This document shows, piece by piece, positions 26,822 through 36,863 of a stretch of DNA of 64,000 nucleotides. The position numbers were made by a program, and so were the translations under genes. Under the pieces are notes generated by a model. That model worked only from the letters and a program-made list of their open reading frames with translations, was not told the origin of the DNA and searched no databases. The DNA comes from Paracoccus fistulariae (GTDB lineage: Bacteria > Pseudomonadota > Alphaproteobacteria > Rhodobacterales > Rhodobacteraceae), in NCBI RefSeq assembly GCF_028553785.1, contig NZ_CP067136.1, forward strand, positions 3,532,501 through 3,596,500, written 5' to 3'. Positions within the stretch are counted from its first letter, which is position 1. The number at the start of each line of letters is the position of its first letter.

Positions 26822-27751
26822 TCAGCGATCTGCGTCCTTGTCCGAACTGCGCCCGAAATCGGGGGCGTCGGTATCCTGTCCCGCCTCGATAATGCCGCGA
26901 CGGATGGCGCGGGTTCGGGTGAAATAATCGTGCAATTGCTGCCCGTCGCCCATCCGGATGGCGCGTTGCAGCACGAAAAGCTCTTCGGTGAAACGACCCA
27001 GAATATCCAGCGTCGCCTCTTTGTTATGCAGGAACACGTCGCGCCACATGGTCGGGTCGCTGGCCGCGATCCGGGTGAAGTCGCGAAAGCCCGCGGCTGA
27101 ATACTGGATCACCTCGTCATCGGTGACACGGCGCAGGTGATCGGCCACGCCCACCATGGTATAGGCGATCAGATGCGGGGCATGGCTGGTCACCGCCAGC
27201 ACCAGATCGTGATGCTGCGGATCCATCTGATCGGTTTTCGCGCCCATCGCCTGCAACAGATCGGTCAGGCGCTGCACGGCGGCGGGATCGGTTTCGGGCA
27301 GGGGCGTCAGCAGCCACCAGCGATTGCGAAACAGCGTGGCAAAGCCGGATCTTGGCCCCGAATGTTCCGTGCCTGCAAGCGGATGCCCGGGAATGAAATG
27401 AACGCCATCAGGGATGTGCGGCGCGACCGCGTCGATGACGGATTGCTTGACCGAGCCGACATCGGTGACCGTTGCACCCGGCGCCAGATGCGGTGCGATC
27501 TGCGCGGCGACCTGATCCATCGCGCCAACCGGCACTGCCAGCACCACAAGATCGGCCCCCTCGACGGCCTGCGTCACATCGTCATAGACCTGATCACACA
27601 GCCCGATCTCGCGCGCGGTCTCTCGCGTTTCGGCGCTGCGGGCATATCCGACAATCTCACCGGCCAGACCCTTCTGACGCATGGCATGGGCCATGGATCC
27701 GGCGATCAGGCCCAGCCCGATCAGGGCGACGCGATTGTAAAGGGCGGTCAT
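26822..27751 (-). CDS. prephenate/arogenate dehydrogenase
   Basis: Tyrosine pathway enzyme (TyrA/TyrC type), 309 residues. The NAD-binding motif ALIGLGLIAGSMA is at residues 9-21. GHPLAGTEHSG near residue 122 and the helix HHDLVLAVTSHAPHLIAY near residue 180 hold the conserved His residues of the catalytic site. The ATG overlaps the stop of hisC by 4 bases. The hisC neighbour can supply the aromatic aminotransferase activity, so the pair makes sense as a tyrosine module. Prephenate versus arogenate use cannot be told from sequence alone. Confidence 0.9.
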   Translation of the reverse strand: MTALYNRVALIGLGLIAGSMAHAMRQKGLAGEIVGYARSAETRETAREIGLCDQVYDDVTQAVEGADLVVLAVPVGAMDQVAAQIAPHLAPGATVTDVGSVKQSVIDAVAPHIPDGVHFIPGHPLAGTEHSGPRSGFATLFRNRWWLLTPLPETDPAAVQRLTDLLQAMGAKTDQMDPQHHDLVLAVTSHAPHLIAYTMVGVADHLRRVTDDEVIQYSAAGFRDFTRIAASDPTMWRDVFLHNKEATLDILGRFTEELFVLQRAIRMGDGQQLHDYFTRTRAIRRGIIEAGQDTDAPDFGRSSDKDADR

Positions 27752-28839
27752 GCCGGTCTCCGGCTTTGCATGAAGCGGCCCAGGCAGTCCAGAACGCGGC
27801 AGGTGCCATCTTCGTCGCCAACCGTGATCCGCAGCGCGGCGGGAAAGCCATAGCCGGTGACGCGGCGCACCAGAATGCCATCCTCGCGCAGGGCGGCATC
27901 TGCGGCGGCGGCCTCATCGGCATCGGCAAAGCGGGCCAGCACGAAATTCGCATGGCTTTCGTCGCAGGCAATGCCCATCTGGATCAGCGACTGCCGCATC
28001 CGGTCGCGCATCTGCGCGTTCAGCCTGGCGCAGTTTTCGGTAAAGCTGCGGTCGCGAATGGCGGCCGAGGCCGCTGCGATCTGGGCGTTGGACAGATTGA
28101 AGGGCTGACGCAGCCGGTTCAGAAAGTCGATGATCTGGCGCTGCGCATAGCCCCATCCGATCCGCAGCCCGCCCAGCCCGTGGATCTTTGAGAAAGTGCG
28201 CGTCATCACGACATTGGGAAAGCGGTCGACCAGGGATCTGCCGCCGTCAAAGCCCTCGGCATATTCGGTATAGGCCCCGTCATGGACCAGGATGACATGA
28301 TCGGGCAGGCCACCGATCAGCCGCAGCAACTCGCCCCCGGACAGCATCGTGCCGGTGGGATTGGCCGGATTCGCGATAAAGACGATCCGCGTGCGATCCG
28401 TCACCGCCGCAAGGATCGCATCCACATCGATGCGGCGATCCTGTTCGGCCACGGTCACGGGCACCGCACCGACCATATGCGCAAGGATCGGATACATCGA
28501 AAAGCCGTGTTCGGTGGTGATCACCTCATCGCCCGCGCCGGCAAAGGCATGGGTGACGAATTGCAGAACCTCGTCCGATCCCACGCCGCAGATGATCCGG
28601 TCGGCATCCAGATCATGCACCTCGGCAATGGCCTGACGCAGCTCGGCATGGTCGGTCGAGGGATAGCGATGCAGGTTTCCCGCAGCCTGGGCAAATGCCG
28701 CCGAGGCCTTCGGACTGCAGCCCAGCGGATTTTCGTTCGAGGACAGTTTCAGCACCTGGTCGTGCCCGGCCAGCTTGCTTTCGCCGCTGACATACAGGTC
28801 GATTTCCATGATGCCGGGCTTCGGGGTGATCCGTGTCAT
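27748..28839 (-). CDS. hisC: histidinol-phosphate / aromatic aminotransferase
   Basis: PLP enzyme of fold type I, 363 residues. The Asn-containing KLSSNENPLGCSPKA is near residue 32, the substrate region ANPANPTGTMLS near 160, and the PLP lysine in TRTFSKIHGLGGLRIGW near 218. This is the HisC signature set. Coupled by an ATGA overlap to the prephenate dehydrogenase gene, which suggests that it also, or mainly, serves tyrosine and phenylalanine synthesis. AAAGGA precedes the ATG at 28839. Confidence 0.9.
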   Translation of the reverse strand: MTRITPKPGIMEIDLYVSGESKLAGHDQVLKLSSNENPLGCSPKASAAFAQAAGNLHRYPSTDHAELRQAIAEVHDLDADRIICGVGSDEVLQFVTHAFAGAGDEVITTEHGFSMYPILAHMVGAVPVTVAEQDRRIDVDAILAAVTDRTRIVFIANPANPTGTMLSGGELLRLIGGLPDHVILVHDGAYTEYAEGFDGGRSLVDRFPNVVMTRTFSKIHGLGGLRIGWGYAQRQIIDFLNRLRQPFNLSNAQIAAASAAIRDRSFTENCARLNAQMRDRMRQSLIQMGIACDESHANFVLARFADADEAAAADAALREDGILVRRVTGYGFPAALRITVGDEDGTCRVLDCLGRFMQSRRPA

Positions 28840-28893
28840 GCGCCATTCCTTTGTTGGCGCAGGTTTATTCCGCCCGCCCGGGCATGGAAAGGG

Positions 28894-29931
28894 TCAAACG
28901 ATGCCCTGCTGCGCGGGCTTCCACCGGAAGCGTGCCAAAATCGCACCATGATCGTTGGTGCCGCTGTCCTTGTGATCGTCCCAGTTCAGATGATCGTTCA
29001 GCACCAGCATATCGTCAAAGCGCCATAAGCGGCGCCGCGAATTGTCATAAAACTGTTCGCTGACAAGGATGTGGTCCAGGCTTTCGCGATCCTGCTGATA
29101 GACATGGGTGTAATAGACATCGCGGGTGGATCGGTATTCCTGCAGCACCTGCGCGGTATAAAACGCGTTATCCCCGCCGCCCGTGGCCAGTGTGGTCAGA
29201 TAGCGCGGCTGCTCGGTCAGGATATTCAGCGTGTTCGAAGCCTTGCCGTCATTCATGTCGCCGATCAGCACGACGGGGGTATTGCTGCGCTTCATGATCT
29301 TGGTGGCCATGATGCGCAGGGCCGTCGCCTCGGCCGTGCGGCGGATCGTGGACAGGGCATAGCCCATGGCGGTGCGGTGATCGGAATGGCTGGCGGCGCT
29401 GTACCAGGCACGCTCGGTCCAGATGCGGGTGGGGCGGCGGGATTTGAAATGACAGATAAAGGCGTCGATCACCGGGGTGCGCGGGTCGGGCTGGACCTGC
29501 AGATGCAAAACCGGACGAGAGAAACTGTCCAGCGAGACACTGATATCCGCCTGCTGCGGATCGTCGCCAGAGGAACGCAGCTCCAGCTCGGGCGGGAAAT
29601 TGACGATCCATTCCGGGCTGCCCACCAGCATCTCGCGCCGCACGGCCGCAGCGCAGGTGATCGAGGTTCCGGCATGGCCGGGCGGTGTCAGCATCACATG
29701 GCTGTCGGCCATGCCCGCCGCGTCCAGCGCCTGCTGCAACGCCTCGGGCGCCCAAAGTTCCTGAAATCCGAAGAGGTCGGCATCCAGCCGTGACAGCAGC
29801 GCCGCCGTAAAGCCGATCTTGCGGTCATAGACCTCGGGCGGCCAGCCGTCGCGGTCGGTATAGACCGGGCGACCGGGCAATTGCAGGTTCAGCAGGTTGA
29901 TCGAACTGAACGAGATGTCGCGTGCGGCCAT
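28894..29931 (-). CDS. endonuclease/exonuclease/phosphatase family protein
   Basis: A 345-residue protein with the DNase I-like fold. The N-terminal SSINLLNL (metal Asn), FGFQELWAPEAL (metal Glu), VIDAFICHFKSRRP (His), VVLIGDMND (catalytic Asp and Asn) and SGTNDHGAILARF (final Asp-His) appear in the expected order. I set the start at the ATG at 29931, after GGGGGA, since upstream in-frame residues overlap the rpsD terminator region and look random. No signal peptide is visible, so it is probably cytosolic. Substrate could be nucleic acid, inositol phosphate or lipid. Confidence 0.82.
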   Translation of the reverse strand: MAARDISFSSINLLNLQLPGRPVYTDRDGWPPEVYDRKIGFTAALLSRLDADLFGFQELWAPEALQQALDAAGMADSHVMLTPPGHAGTSITCAAAVRREMLVGSPEWIVNFPPELELRSSGDDPQQADISVSLDSFSRPVLHLQVQPDPRTPVIDAFICHFKSRRPTRIWTERAWYSAASHSDHRTAMGYALSTIRRTAEATALRIMATKIMKRSNTPVVLIGDMNDGKASNTLNILTEQPRYLTTLATGGGDNAFYTAQVLQEYRSTRDVYYTHVYQQDRESLDHILVSEQFYDNSRRRLWRFDDMLVLNDHLNWDDHKDSGTNDHGAILARFRWKPAQQGIV

Positions 29932-30025
29932 GGCGGGATCCCCCTGGCATCTGTCAGGCGCTTTTGTCCAGTTTAATCCGGCGACGGCCTTCTGTCGATC
30001 TTCGGCGACAGCCACAGGGTCAGGC

Positions 30026-30058
30026 AAAAGAAAAAGGCCGCCCACGCGGGACGGCCTT
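30026..30058 (-). terminator. terminator after rpsD
   Basis: Stem AAGGCCG / CGGCCTT around an internally paired GTCCCGCGTGGG core, followed on the minus strand by TTTTTCTTTT. Placed 21 bases after the rpsD stop codon. Confidence 0.88.
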
Positions 30059-30078
30059 GGCATTCGATGCGGCGAAGA

Positions 30079-30699
30079 TCAGTTCTTCGCGTAGAATTCG
30101 ACGACCAGGTTCGGTTCCATGATGACCGGGTAGGGCACGTCGCTCAGCGTGGGCGTGCGCACGAAGGTCGCGGTCATCTTGTTGTGGTCGACGTCCAGGT
30201 AATCCGGCACGTCACGCTCGGGCAGGGCGACGGCTTCCAGCACGATGGCCAGCTGACGCGAACGCTCGCGGATCGAGATGACGTCGCCTTCCTTGACGCG
30301 GTAAGAGGCGATGTTGACGCGCTTGCCGTTCACCTCGACATGGCCGTGGTTCACGAACTGACGTGCGGCAAAGATGGTCGGAACGAATTTGGCGCGATAG
30401 ACGACGGCGTCCAGACGGCGCTCCAGCAGGCCGATAAGGTTTTCACCGGTATCGCCCTTGACGCGCTCGGCCTCGGCATAGATGCGGCGGAACTGCTTTT
30501 CGGTCAGATCGCCGTAATAGCCCTTCAGCTTCTGCTTGGCGCGCAGCTGGGTGCCAAAGTCGGACAGCTTGCCCTTGCGGCGCTGGCCGTGCTGACCCGG
30601 GCCATATTCGCGGCGGTTGACCGGCGATTTGGCGCGGCCCCAGATGTTTTCGCCCATGCGGCGGTCGATTTTATACTTGGCAGACGTGCGTTTGGTCAC
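30079..30699 (-). CDS. rpsD: 30S ribosomal protein S4
   Basis: Primary 16S rRNA-binding protein of the small subunit, 206 residues as usual. The N-terminal [15 protein letters not shown] and [19 protein letters not shown], the S4 RNA-binding domain ([35 protein letters not shown]), and the C-terminal VEFYAKN are all typical. The start is GTG at 30699 after AAGGAG; a longer frame to 30786 is not S4 sequence. Monocistronic, with its own terminator. Confidence 0.97.
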   Translation of the reverse strand: MTKRTSAKYKIDRRMGENIWGRAKSPVNRREYGPGQHGQRRKGKLSDFGTQLRAKQKLKGYYGDLTEKQFRRIYAEAERVKGDTGENLIGLLERRLDAVVYRAKFVPTIFAARQFVNHGHVEVNGKRVNIASYRVKEGDVISIRERSRQLAIVLEAVALPERDVPDYLDVDHNKMTATFVRTPTLSDVPYPVIMEPNLVVEFYAKN

Positions 30700-30827
30700 G
30701 GCTGATCTCCTTCTTGAATTGTCGAAGGGCGTTGTCCTCTGGCTTGCGCCTGACAGGGATCCCCTTGCGGGGGCCACCAACACCAATGAAGTGCGCGCTT
30801 ATAGACGGGCTGGTCGGGCTGTCAAGC

Positions 30828-32036
30828 CTAATCGCGCAGATAGCGCATCAGGAACCAGGCCAGCCCGGAACAGATCAGCGTCGCCGCGATGACCGGATAG
30901 GCGGTGCCGTCATAAAGCAGACCCGTGGGCACCGCGATCAGCATCGCCAGCACGGTCGAGGTCGCCGACACGATCGACGCCGCCATGCCCGCATTGCGGC
31001 CCATATTCTGCAGCGCCAGCGCGTTCAGGTTGCCAAAGGTCACGCCGGCCATGAAGAACACGCTGACCGCCCAGAGGAAGAAGGACGGGAATTTCAGCGC
31101 CTCGGGCATCAGCCCGCCCAGCATCGCGATCAGCAGGGCCGCCGAGACGCAGGTCTGCATGATATAGGCCCATTTCGCGATCCGCCGCATGCCAAAGCGC
31201 ATGACGAATTTCGCATTCAGCAGCGTGCCCGTGCCCGACAGGATCGCCATCAGCGCGAACCACAGCGGGAACTGATCGCCCTTTCCATAGGCCTCGCCGA
31301 AAAGTTGCTGGGCCGAGGACAGCAGGGCAAACATCTGGCCATAGCCCAGCGTCAGGATCAGCGTGCACAGCACAAGCTGACGGTCGCTGATCACGACCCG
31401 CGCGGCACTGAGCAGCGGGCGCAGGCGCAGCGGCGTGCGGCGGTCCGGCAGCAGCGTTTCACCCTGACGCAGGTTCAGCCAGGTCGTGCCGATAATGGCG
31501 AACAGCACGAAGGCCAGAAACACGCCATGCCAGCCGGCAAGGGCGATCAGGCCTGACCCGATCAGCGGGGCCAGCGCGGGCACGATGATAAAGACCATCA
31601 TCACGAAGCTGGTGATCCGCGCCATCTCTCGTCCGGCATAAAGATCGCGGACCAGCGCCAACGAGACGATGCGCGGCGCCGCCGCACCCAGACCCTGCAC
31701 GAAACGCGCCACCAGCAGGAATTCCAGCGACTCGGCGAAATAGGTCGAAAGCGCGGCCATACCGTAGATTGCGAAACCGATGGTGATCGTGGGCTTTCGC
31801 CCGATGGCATCGGAAATCGGACCGGCAAACAGGGTGCCCACGCCCAGCCCGGCCACGAAAGCGGTCAGCACCAGCTGCGCCCGGTTGATATTGTCGGGGC
31901 TTAATTGCGCGGCGATATCGGGCAAGGCGGGCAGCATGGCGTCGATGGAAAAGGCGACGGATGCCGACAGAAAGGCCAGCAGGGCAATGAATTCAGGAAG
32001 GGGCAGCCGTCGCTGCGCGGCCGGGCTTGCGGTCAT
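30828..32036 (-). CDS. Bcr/CflA family multidrug efflux MFS transporter (second copy)
   Basis: A 402-residue, 12-segment inner-membrane major facilitator. FSIDAMLPALPDIAAQL and GPISDAIGRKPTITIGF near residue 70 place it in the Bcr/CflA drug-resistance group, like the protein at 13339-14535; the two differ clearly in sequence. AAAGG precedes the ATG at 32036. Transcribed ahead of nothing obvious; rpsD lies downstream on the same strand with its own promoter region. Substrate unknown. Confidence 0.87.
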   Translation of the reverse strand: MTASPAAQRRLPLPEFIALLAFLSASVAFSIDAMLPALPDIAAQLSPDNINRAQLVLTAFVAGLGVGTLFAGPISDAIGRKPTITIGFAIYGMAALSTYFAESLEFLLVARFVQGLGAAAPRIVSLALVRDLYAGREMARITSFVMMVFIIVPALAPLIGSGLIALAGWHGVFLAFVLFAIIGTTWLNLRQGETLLPDRRTPLRLRPLLSAARVVISDRQLVLCTLILTLGYGQMFALLSSAQQLFGEAYGKGDQFPLWFALMAILSGTGTLLNAKFVMRFGMRRIAKWAYIMQTCVSAALLIAMLGGLMPEALKFPSFFLWAVSVFFMAGVTFGNLNALALQNMGRNAGMAASIVSATSTVLAMLIAVPTGLLYDGTAYPVIAATLICSGLAWFLMRYLRD

Positions 32037-32092
32037 GGGAATACCTTTGATGATCGCGCAGCGATAGGCCGGACTTGCGCGATGTGCAAGTC

Positions 32093-32719
32093 TTAGCCCG
32101 GCTGCGCGCCGCCAAGCTCATCGATGACGCCCTGCCACAGGCTGGCGGGCTGCGCCCCGCTGACCACATGCTGATCGGCCACGATAAAGGTCGGCACCGA
32201 ATTGATGCCGCGTTCGCGTGCATGCATTTCGCGGTTCAGCACCTCGTCGCGATCCGCATCGCTGTCCAGCAATTTGCGGATCACGGCGCCGTCCATCCCG
32301 GCACCTTCGGCGATTTTGACCAGTTCGTCTGTATCGCTGATATCGCGGGCCTCGTACCAATGCGCGCGCAAAAGGCCCGACATGACGCGGCTTTGTGCGC
32401 CCTCCAGCCCGGCCCAGTGCATCAGGCGGTGGGCGTCGGTGGTGTCGGGCTGTCTGGGCGATGGGTTCAGCTCCAGCCCAAGTGCTGCGGCGCGTTGGGC
32501 CACGGCGCGGGCGGCGTCTTCGGCCCGGGGGCCGAACTTCGCCTTCAGATAGGCCGCGCGGTCCATGCCCTCGGGCGGCATCTGCGGGTTCAGGCGAAAG
32601 GGATGCCAGGCGATCTCGAACGGGTGATCGGGGCGGCTTTCCAGCGCGCGGTCCAGTTCGACCTTGCCAATCAGGCACCAGGGGCAAACCGGGTCCGCGA
32701 TGATGTCCAGACGGGTCAT
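32093..32719 (-). CDS. DsbA family oxidoreductase, FrnE-like
   Basis: A 208-residue cytosolic thioredoxin-fold protein without a signal peptide. It has the active site DPVCPWCLIG at residues 9-18, the helical insertion of the DsbA family, and the cis-Pro region GINSVPTFIV near residue 172. This layout is that of FrnE or 2-hydroxychromene-2-carboxylate isomerase-like proteins, of which FrnE is linked to oxidative stress. Its ATG overlaps the stop of the acyl-CoA ligase gene by 4 bases, so the two are co-translated; why is not clear. Confidence 0.85.
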   Translation of the reverse strand: MTRLDIIADPVCPWCLIGKVELDRALESRPDHPFEIAWHPFRLNPQMPPEGMDRAAYLKAKFGPRAEDAARAVAQRAAALGLELNPSPRQPDTTDAHRLMHWAGLEGAQSRVMSGLLRAHWYEARDISDTDELVKIAEGAGMDGAVIRKLLDSDADRDEVLNREMHARERGINSVPTFIVADQHVVSGAQPASLWQGVIDELGGAQPG

Positions 32720-34185
32720 GAGGTCTCCTTGAGCGAATGGCTGTCACGCAGGGCGCGGCGGTTGATCTTGCCCGTCGCAGTGCGCGGCAGCGCGTCCAGA
32801 TGGATATAGCTGCGCGGCTGCTTATAGCGCGCGATGCGGTCCTGGGCGAGGCCGCGCAGCTCGTCTTCCGCGGCGGCGCCGGTCCAGAAGGCGGCGATGA
32901 TCGAGGTTCCCGGCCCGACCGCGATTTCCGTGACCGCGACATCGCCTGCACCGGGCAATGTGGCCAGAACCTCTTCCACCTCGGCCGGGGCGACGCGGAA
33001 GCCGCCTGCATTCATGATATCGTCCGCCCGGCCCAGCAGGGTGATGGCCCCCGCAGGATCGGACATCGCCTGATCGCCGGTCAGAAACCAGTCGCCCAGC
33101 ATGCGCGCGGCGGTGTCCTGCGGTTGGTCCAGATAGCCCAGAAACAGCCCCGGATCGTCGCGGCGCACCGCCAGCGCGCCGGGCTGTCCGGCGGGGCAGG
33201 GCTGGCCATCCTGATCCAGAATCGCGACATGGCGTCCGGGCTGCGGAAATCCCGCCGTGCCGGGGGGCGCCGGGCGATCCGGGTTGCCCGACAGAAAGGT
33301 CGAGATTTCCGACGCGCCCATGGCCTCGTGCAGATCGGTGCCGGTGCGGGCCTGCCAATCGGCGCGCAGGCCGGGATCCAGACGCTCGCCCGCCGCCAGC
33401 CCGTGCCGCAGCGACGCGATGGGCCGCCAATCCGCCCGCAGCAGCCTGCGAAAGATGCCCGGCGCGCCGGCCAGAATCGTGGCCCCGTGACGCGCGGCCA
33501 GCAGGGGCAGTTGTTCGATCTGGGTGCCATCGGCGGGAATCAACGCCGTCGCGCCCAGCGTCCAGGGATCCATCAGCCCGGTGCCCAGAGTGAAGGTCCA
33601 GTTGAAGGCCCCGGCATGCATCATCCGGTCATCCGGGTGCAGCCCGTACCAGCCCTGAAACATCATCCGCCGCGCCAGGATCGCGCGATGCGCATGCATG
33701 ACCGCGCGGGGCTGCCCGGAACTGCCTGAGGTATAGATGATATAGGCCAGCCGGTCGGGATCGCCCTGCGCAAAATCGGCGGGGGGAAGGGCAAAGAAAT
33801 CGGCCAGCTGCGATTCCATCAGCACGGGGGCCGCATGATCGGGCAGGGCGATTCCCTGTCCGGCGACGATCATCGCGGGCTGTGTCTGATCCGCCAATTT
33901 GGTGATTTCAGCGCCCGTCAGCATGGCAGAGGTGGGAATCGGGACGATTCCCGCCGTGATCGCAGCCAGATAGGCAATCGGAAAGGCGGGTGTATTGCCC
34001 AGCCGCATCAGCAGCCGGTCGCCCGGTTGCAACCCCGCCTGCAGCAGCCCCGTCGCCGTCCCGCGCACCGCGCCGGTCAGGCGGGCAAAAGACCAACGGT
34101 CGGCCCGCGCGGCGCTGATCACCGAAAGGGCAAGCTTGTCCGGCTGCGACTGGCCCGCCCGCAGCACATGTTCAGCCAGATTCAT
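32716..34185 (-). CDS. AMP-dependent acyl-CoA synthetase/ligase
   Basis: ANL-superfamily adenylating enzyme, 489 residues. The P-loop-like YIIYTSGSSGQPRAVMHAH is near residue 150; the adenylate-binding GASEISTFLSG near 288; GDWFLTGDQ near 375; and the C-terminal catalytic lysine in PRTATGKINRRAL near 475. It most resembles the shorter benzoate-CoA-ligase-like enzymes, but the substrate cannot be read. GGGG stands before the ATG at 34185; a GTG three bases earlier is possible. It is coupled to the FrnE-like gene downstream. Confidence 0.85.
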   Translation of the reverse strand: MNLAEHVLRAGQSQPDKLALSVISAARADRWSFARLTGAVRGTATGLLQAGLQPGDRLLMRLGNTPAFPIAYLAAITAGIVPIPTSAMLTGAEITKLADQTQPAMIVAGQGIALPDHAAPVLMESQLADFFALPPADFAQGDPDRLAYIIYTSGSSGQPRAVMHAHRAILARRMMFQGWYGLHPDDRMMHAGAFNWTFTLGTGLMDPWTLGATALIPADGTQIEQLPLLAARHGATILAGAPGIFRRLLRADWRPIASLRHGLAAGERLDPGLRADWQARTGTDLHEAMGASEISTFLSGNPDRPAPPGTAGFPQPGRHVAILDQDGQPCPAGQPGALAVRRDDPGLFLGYLDQPQDTAARMLGDWFLTGDQAMSDPAGAITLLGRADDIMNAGGFRVAPAEVEEVLATLPGAGDVAVTEIAVGPGTSIIAAFWTGAAAEDELRGLAQDRIARYKQPRSYIHLDALPRTATGKINRRALRDSHSLKETS

Positions 34186-34302
34186 CACGGTCCCCTGAAG
34201 CGAATGGCCGGGCCATATTCCAGAAGCTGCGGCTCTTGTGCAACCGCAAGGCTTCGCGCATCGGGCGGGTTTTCAAGAATTACGGTGCAAATATCTGGCA
34301 AG

Positions 34303-34333
34303 AAATAAAAAACGGCCCGCGAGGGGGCCGTTT
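34303..34333 (-). terminator. terminator after cspA
   Basis: Nine-bp stem AAACGGCCC / GGGCCGTTT with a GCGAGG loop, followed on the minus strand by TTTTTTATTT. It lies 20 bases beyond the cspA stop. Confidence 0.9.
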
Positions 34334-34352
34334 ATAAGGGTCTGAAACAGGG

Positions 34353-34559
34353 TCAGAGCAGTTTCAGATCGCTGGCCGAGGCGCGGCCATCGCGGCCCGA
34401 CTGCAGCTCATATTCAATTTTTTGATTATCGTTCAGGCCTGTCAGTCCGGCGCGCTCGACCGCTGAGATATGCACAAAAACGTCTTTACCACCTTCGTCG
34501 GGCGCAATGAAGCCATAGCCTTTGGTGGCGTTGAACCATTTTACCGTTCCGGTCGCCAT
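34353..34559 (-). CDS. cspA: cold shock protein
   Basis: A 68-residue single-OB-fold RNA chaperone. RNP1 is KGYGFIAP and RNP2 is VFVHIS; the start [10 protein letters not shown] is classical. AAGGAG precedes the ATG at 34559, so the six upstream in-frame residues are excluded. The leader between here and thrS is about 200 bases; long leaders of csp genes often carry temperature-dependent structure, but I cannot prove one here. Confidence 0.95.
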   Translation of the reverse strand: MATGTVKWFNATKGYGFIAPDEGGKDVFVHISAVERAGLTGLNDNQKIEYELQSGRDGRASASDLKLL

Positions 34560-34715
34560 AACCGTTCTCTCCTTCAAATCCTCCCGACGCAGGATTGCGT
34601 CAGGCCGTGCAGCCCGCTTTCGGAAATCCGGCTGCCCACAAGAGGGAGGCGGTAGAAAGTCATTCGCTCACGCATCAAGGAGCATGAACGAATCATTCCG
34701 AAACGCAAGCGTGAA

Positions 34716-34740
34716 ACGCCCCAAAATTTTTGGGGGGCGT
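34716..34740 (-). terminator. hairpin after thrS, probable terminator
   Basis: ACGCCCCAAAA facing TTTTTGGGGGGCGT, with a short TTTC on the minus strand after it, 26 bases beyond the thrS stop. The stem is imperfect because the G run is longer than the C run. Confidence 0.5.
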
Positions 34741-34765
34741 AACAGCTTGGTAACATCGGCATCTT

Positions 34766-36712
34766 TCAGCGCAGATCGGGTGGCGTGGCCTCGGCCGTCA
34801 GGGAAGAGATCGCCTCATCCAGGGTCATGCTCCGGCTTCCCTGCTGGTCAAGTCGGCGGATCGAGACGGTCCGCTCCTCGACCTCCTTCATGCCGATGGC
34901 CAGAATGGCGGGCACCTTGGTCAACGAATGTTCACGAACCTTGTAGTTGATCTTTTCGTTGCGGATATCGGCTTCGGCGCGGATCCCGGCCTTTCGCAGC
35001 GACTCGACCACCTCAAGCACATAGGGGTCGGCATCCGAGACGATAGAGGCAACGACGACCTGACGCGGGGCCAGCCAGAAGGGCAGCTTGCCGGCATAGT
35101 TTTCGATCAACATGCCGATGAAACGCTCGAAGCTGCCCAGCACGGCCCGGTGCAGCATGATCGGGCGATGCTTGGCGCCGTCTTCGCCGATATAGCTGGC
35201 ATCCAGCCGCTCGGGCAGGTTGGGATCGACCTGCAATGTGCCGCATTGCCAATCGCGACCAATCGCATCGGTCAGCACGAATTCCAGCTTCGGCCCATAG
35301 AACGCGCCTTCGCCTTCGAAGATTTCATAGTCATGCCCGGCTGCGGTGACGGCACTGGCCAAGGCGGCCTCTGCGTGGTCCCAGCTTTCTTCGCTGCCAA
35401 TACGCTTTTCGGGGCGCGTGGACAGTTTGATGCGCCAGTTGTCAAAGCCCAGATCGGCATAGACGCGCGACAGGAATTCGATGAAGCGGCGCGATTCCGT
35501 CTCGATCTGCGCCTCGGTGCAGAAGATATGCGCATCGTCCTGGGTAAAGCCGCGTACCCGCATGATGCCATGCAGCGCGCCCGAGGGTTCATAGCGGTTG
35601 CAGGACCCGAATTCGGCCAGACGCAAGGGCAGATCGCGATAGGATTTCAGACCGCTGTTGAAGACCTGCACATGGCAGGGGCAGTTCATCGGCTTCAGCG
35701 CGTTGACGGTCTTTTCGCGGGCATGTTCCTCATCCACTTCGACGATGAACATATGCTCTTGATAGTTCTGCCAATGGCCGGATTCTTCCCACAGCTTGCG
35801 GCTGACGACCTGCGGGGTGTTGATCTCGTCATAGCCGCCCGCGCGCTGCCTGCGGCGCATGTAATCCTGCAACGTGGTGTAGATGCTCCAGCCATTCGGA
35901 TGCCAGAAGACCTGTCCCGGCGCCTCTTCCTGCATGTGAAACAAGTCCATCTCTCGGCCCAGCTTGCGGTGGTCGCGCTTGGCGGCCTCTTCCAGCATGT
36001 GCAGATGCGCCTTGAGGTCGTCCTTGTTGCGGAAGGCCACGCCATAGATGCGCTGCAGCATCGGCCGGGTATTGTCGCCCAGCCAATAGGCGCCGGCCAC
36101 ATGGGTCAGCTTGAAGGCATCGGCGGGCAGTTGCCCGGTCATCTGCAGATGCGGGCCGCGGCACAGATCCTGCCAGTCGCCATGCCAATACATGCGCACA
36201 TCCTCGCCTTCGGGAATGCGGTCGATCAGCTCCAGCTTGAAGGGCTCATTCGCGGCCTTGTAATGGGCGATGGCGCGGTTGCGGTCCCAGATCTCGGTGC
36301 GGATCGGGTCGCGTGCGGCGATGATCTGCTTCATCTTCGCCTCGATGGCGCCCAGATCCTCGGGGGTGAAGGGCTCGGCCCGGTCGAAATCATAGAACCA
36401 GCCCTTGTCGCGGACGGGGCCGATGGTGACCTTCACATCCGGCCATAACTCCTGAACCGCCCGCGCCATGACATGCGCGAAATCGTGGCGGATCAGTTCC
36501 AGCGCCTGATCGTCGTCCTTCATCGTGTGAATGGCGATCTGACCGCTGCTGCGGATCGGCCATTGCAGGTCGATATGCTGCCCGTCGAGGCTGGCAGAGA
36601 TCGCGCGCTTGGCAAGGCTGGGGGCGATACTTTCGGCGACCTCGGCGGCGGTGACGCCTGCGGGATAATCGCGCGAATTGCCATCGGGAAAGGTCAAAGA
36701 GATCTGGGACAT
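34766..36712 (-). CDS. thrS: threonyl-tRNA synthetase
   Basis: Class II synthetase, 648 residues. It has the N-terminal TGS domain ([20 protein letters not shown]), the editing domain with HDFAHVMA near residue 73, the catalytic core with [10 protein letters not shown] (motif-region zinc cysteine) and [20 protein letters not shown] (motif 2), and the C-terminal anticodon-binding domain. GAGGAGG precedes the ATG at 36712; the 100 in-frame residues upstream are noise. Divergent from the hydrolase gene at 36864. Confidence 0.97.
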   Translation of the reverse strand: MSQISLTFPDGNSRDYPAGVTAAEVAESIAPSLAKRAISASLDGQHIDLQWPIRSSGQIAIHTMKDDDQALELIRHDFAHVMARAVQELWPDVKVTIGPVRDKGWFYDFDRAEPFTPEDLGAIEAKMKQIIAARDPIRTEIWDRNRAIAHYKAANEPFKLELIDRIPEGEDVRMYWHGDWQDLCRGPHLQMTGQLPADAFKLTHVAGAYWLGDNTRPMLQRIYGVAFRNKDDLKAHLHMLEEAAKRDHRKLGREMDLFHMQEEAPGQVFWHPNGWSIYTTLQDYMRRRQRAGGYDEINTPQVVSRKLWEESGHWQNYQEHMFIVEVDEEHAREKTVNALKPMNCPCHVQVFNSGLKSYRDLPLRLAEFGSCNRYEPSGALHGIMRVRGFTQDDAHIFCTEAQIETESRRFIEFLSRVYADLGFDNWRIKLSTRPEKRIGSEESWDHAEAALASAVTAAGHDYEIFEGEGAFYGPKLEFVLTDAIGRDWQCGTLQVDPNLPERLDASYIGEDGAKHRPIMLHRAVLGSFERFIGMLIENYAGKLPFWLAPRQVVVASIVSDADPYVLEVVESLRKAGIRAEADIRNEKINYKVREHSLTKVPAILAIGMKEVEERTVSIRRLDQQGSRSMTLDEAISSLTAEATPPDLR

Positions 36713-36863
36713 GATGTCCTCCTCGTCGGTTTGGCGCCCACGGAACGCCCGGTTGCGGGTTATGTCGGGGATCACATGGACCCCGCTGCGAAAACTGTCA
36801 AGATAGAGGCGAAACAGACAGTTCGCTGCCATCCTTTCGCAGCGGCAGGGACAGGAGAGCCAC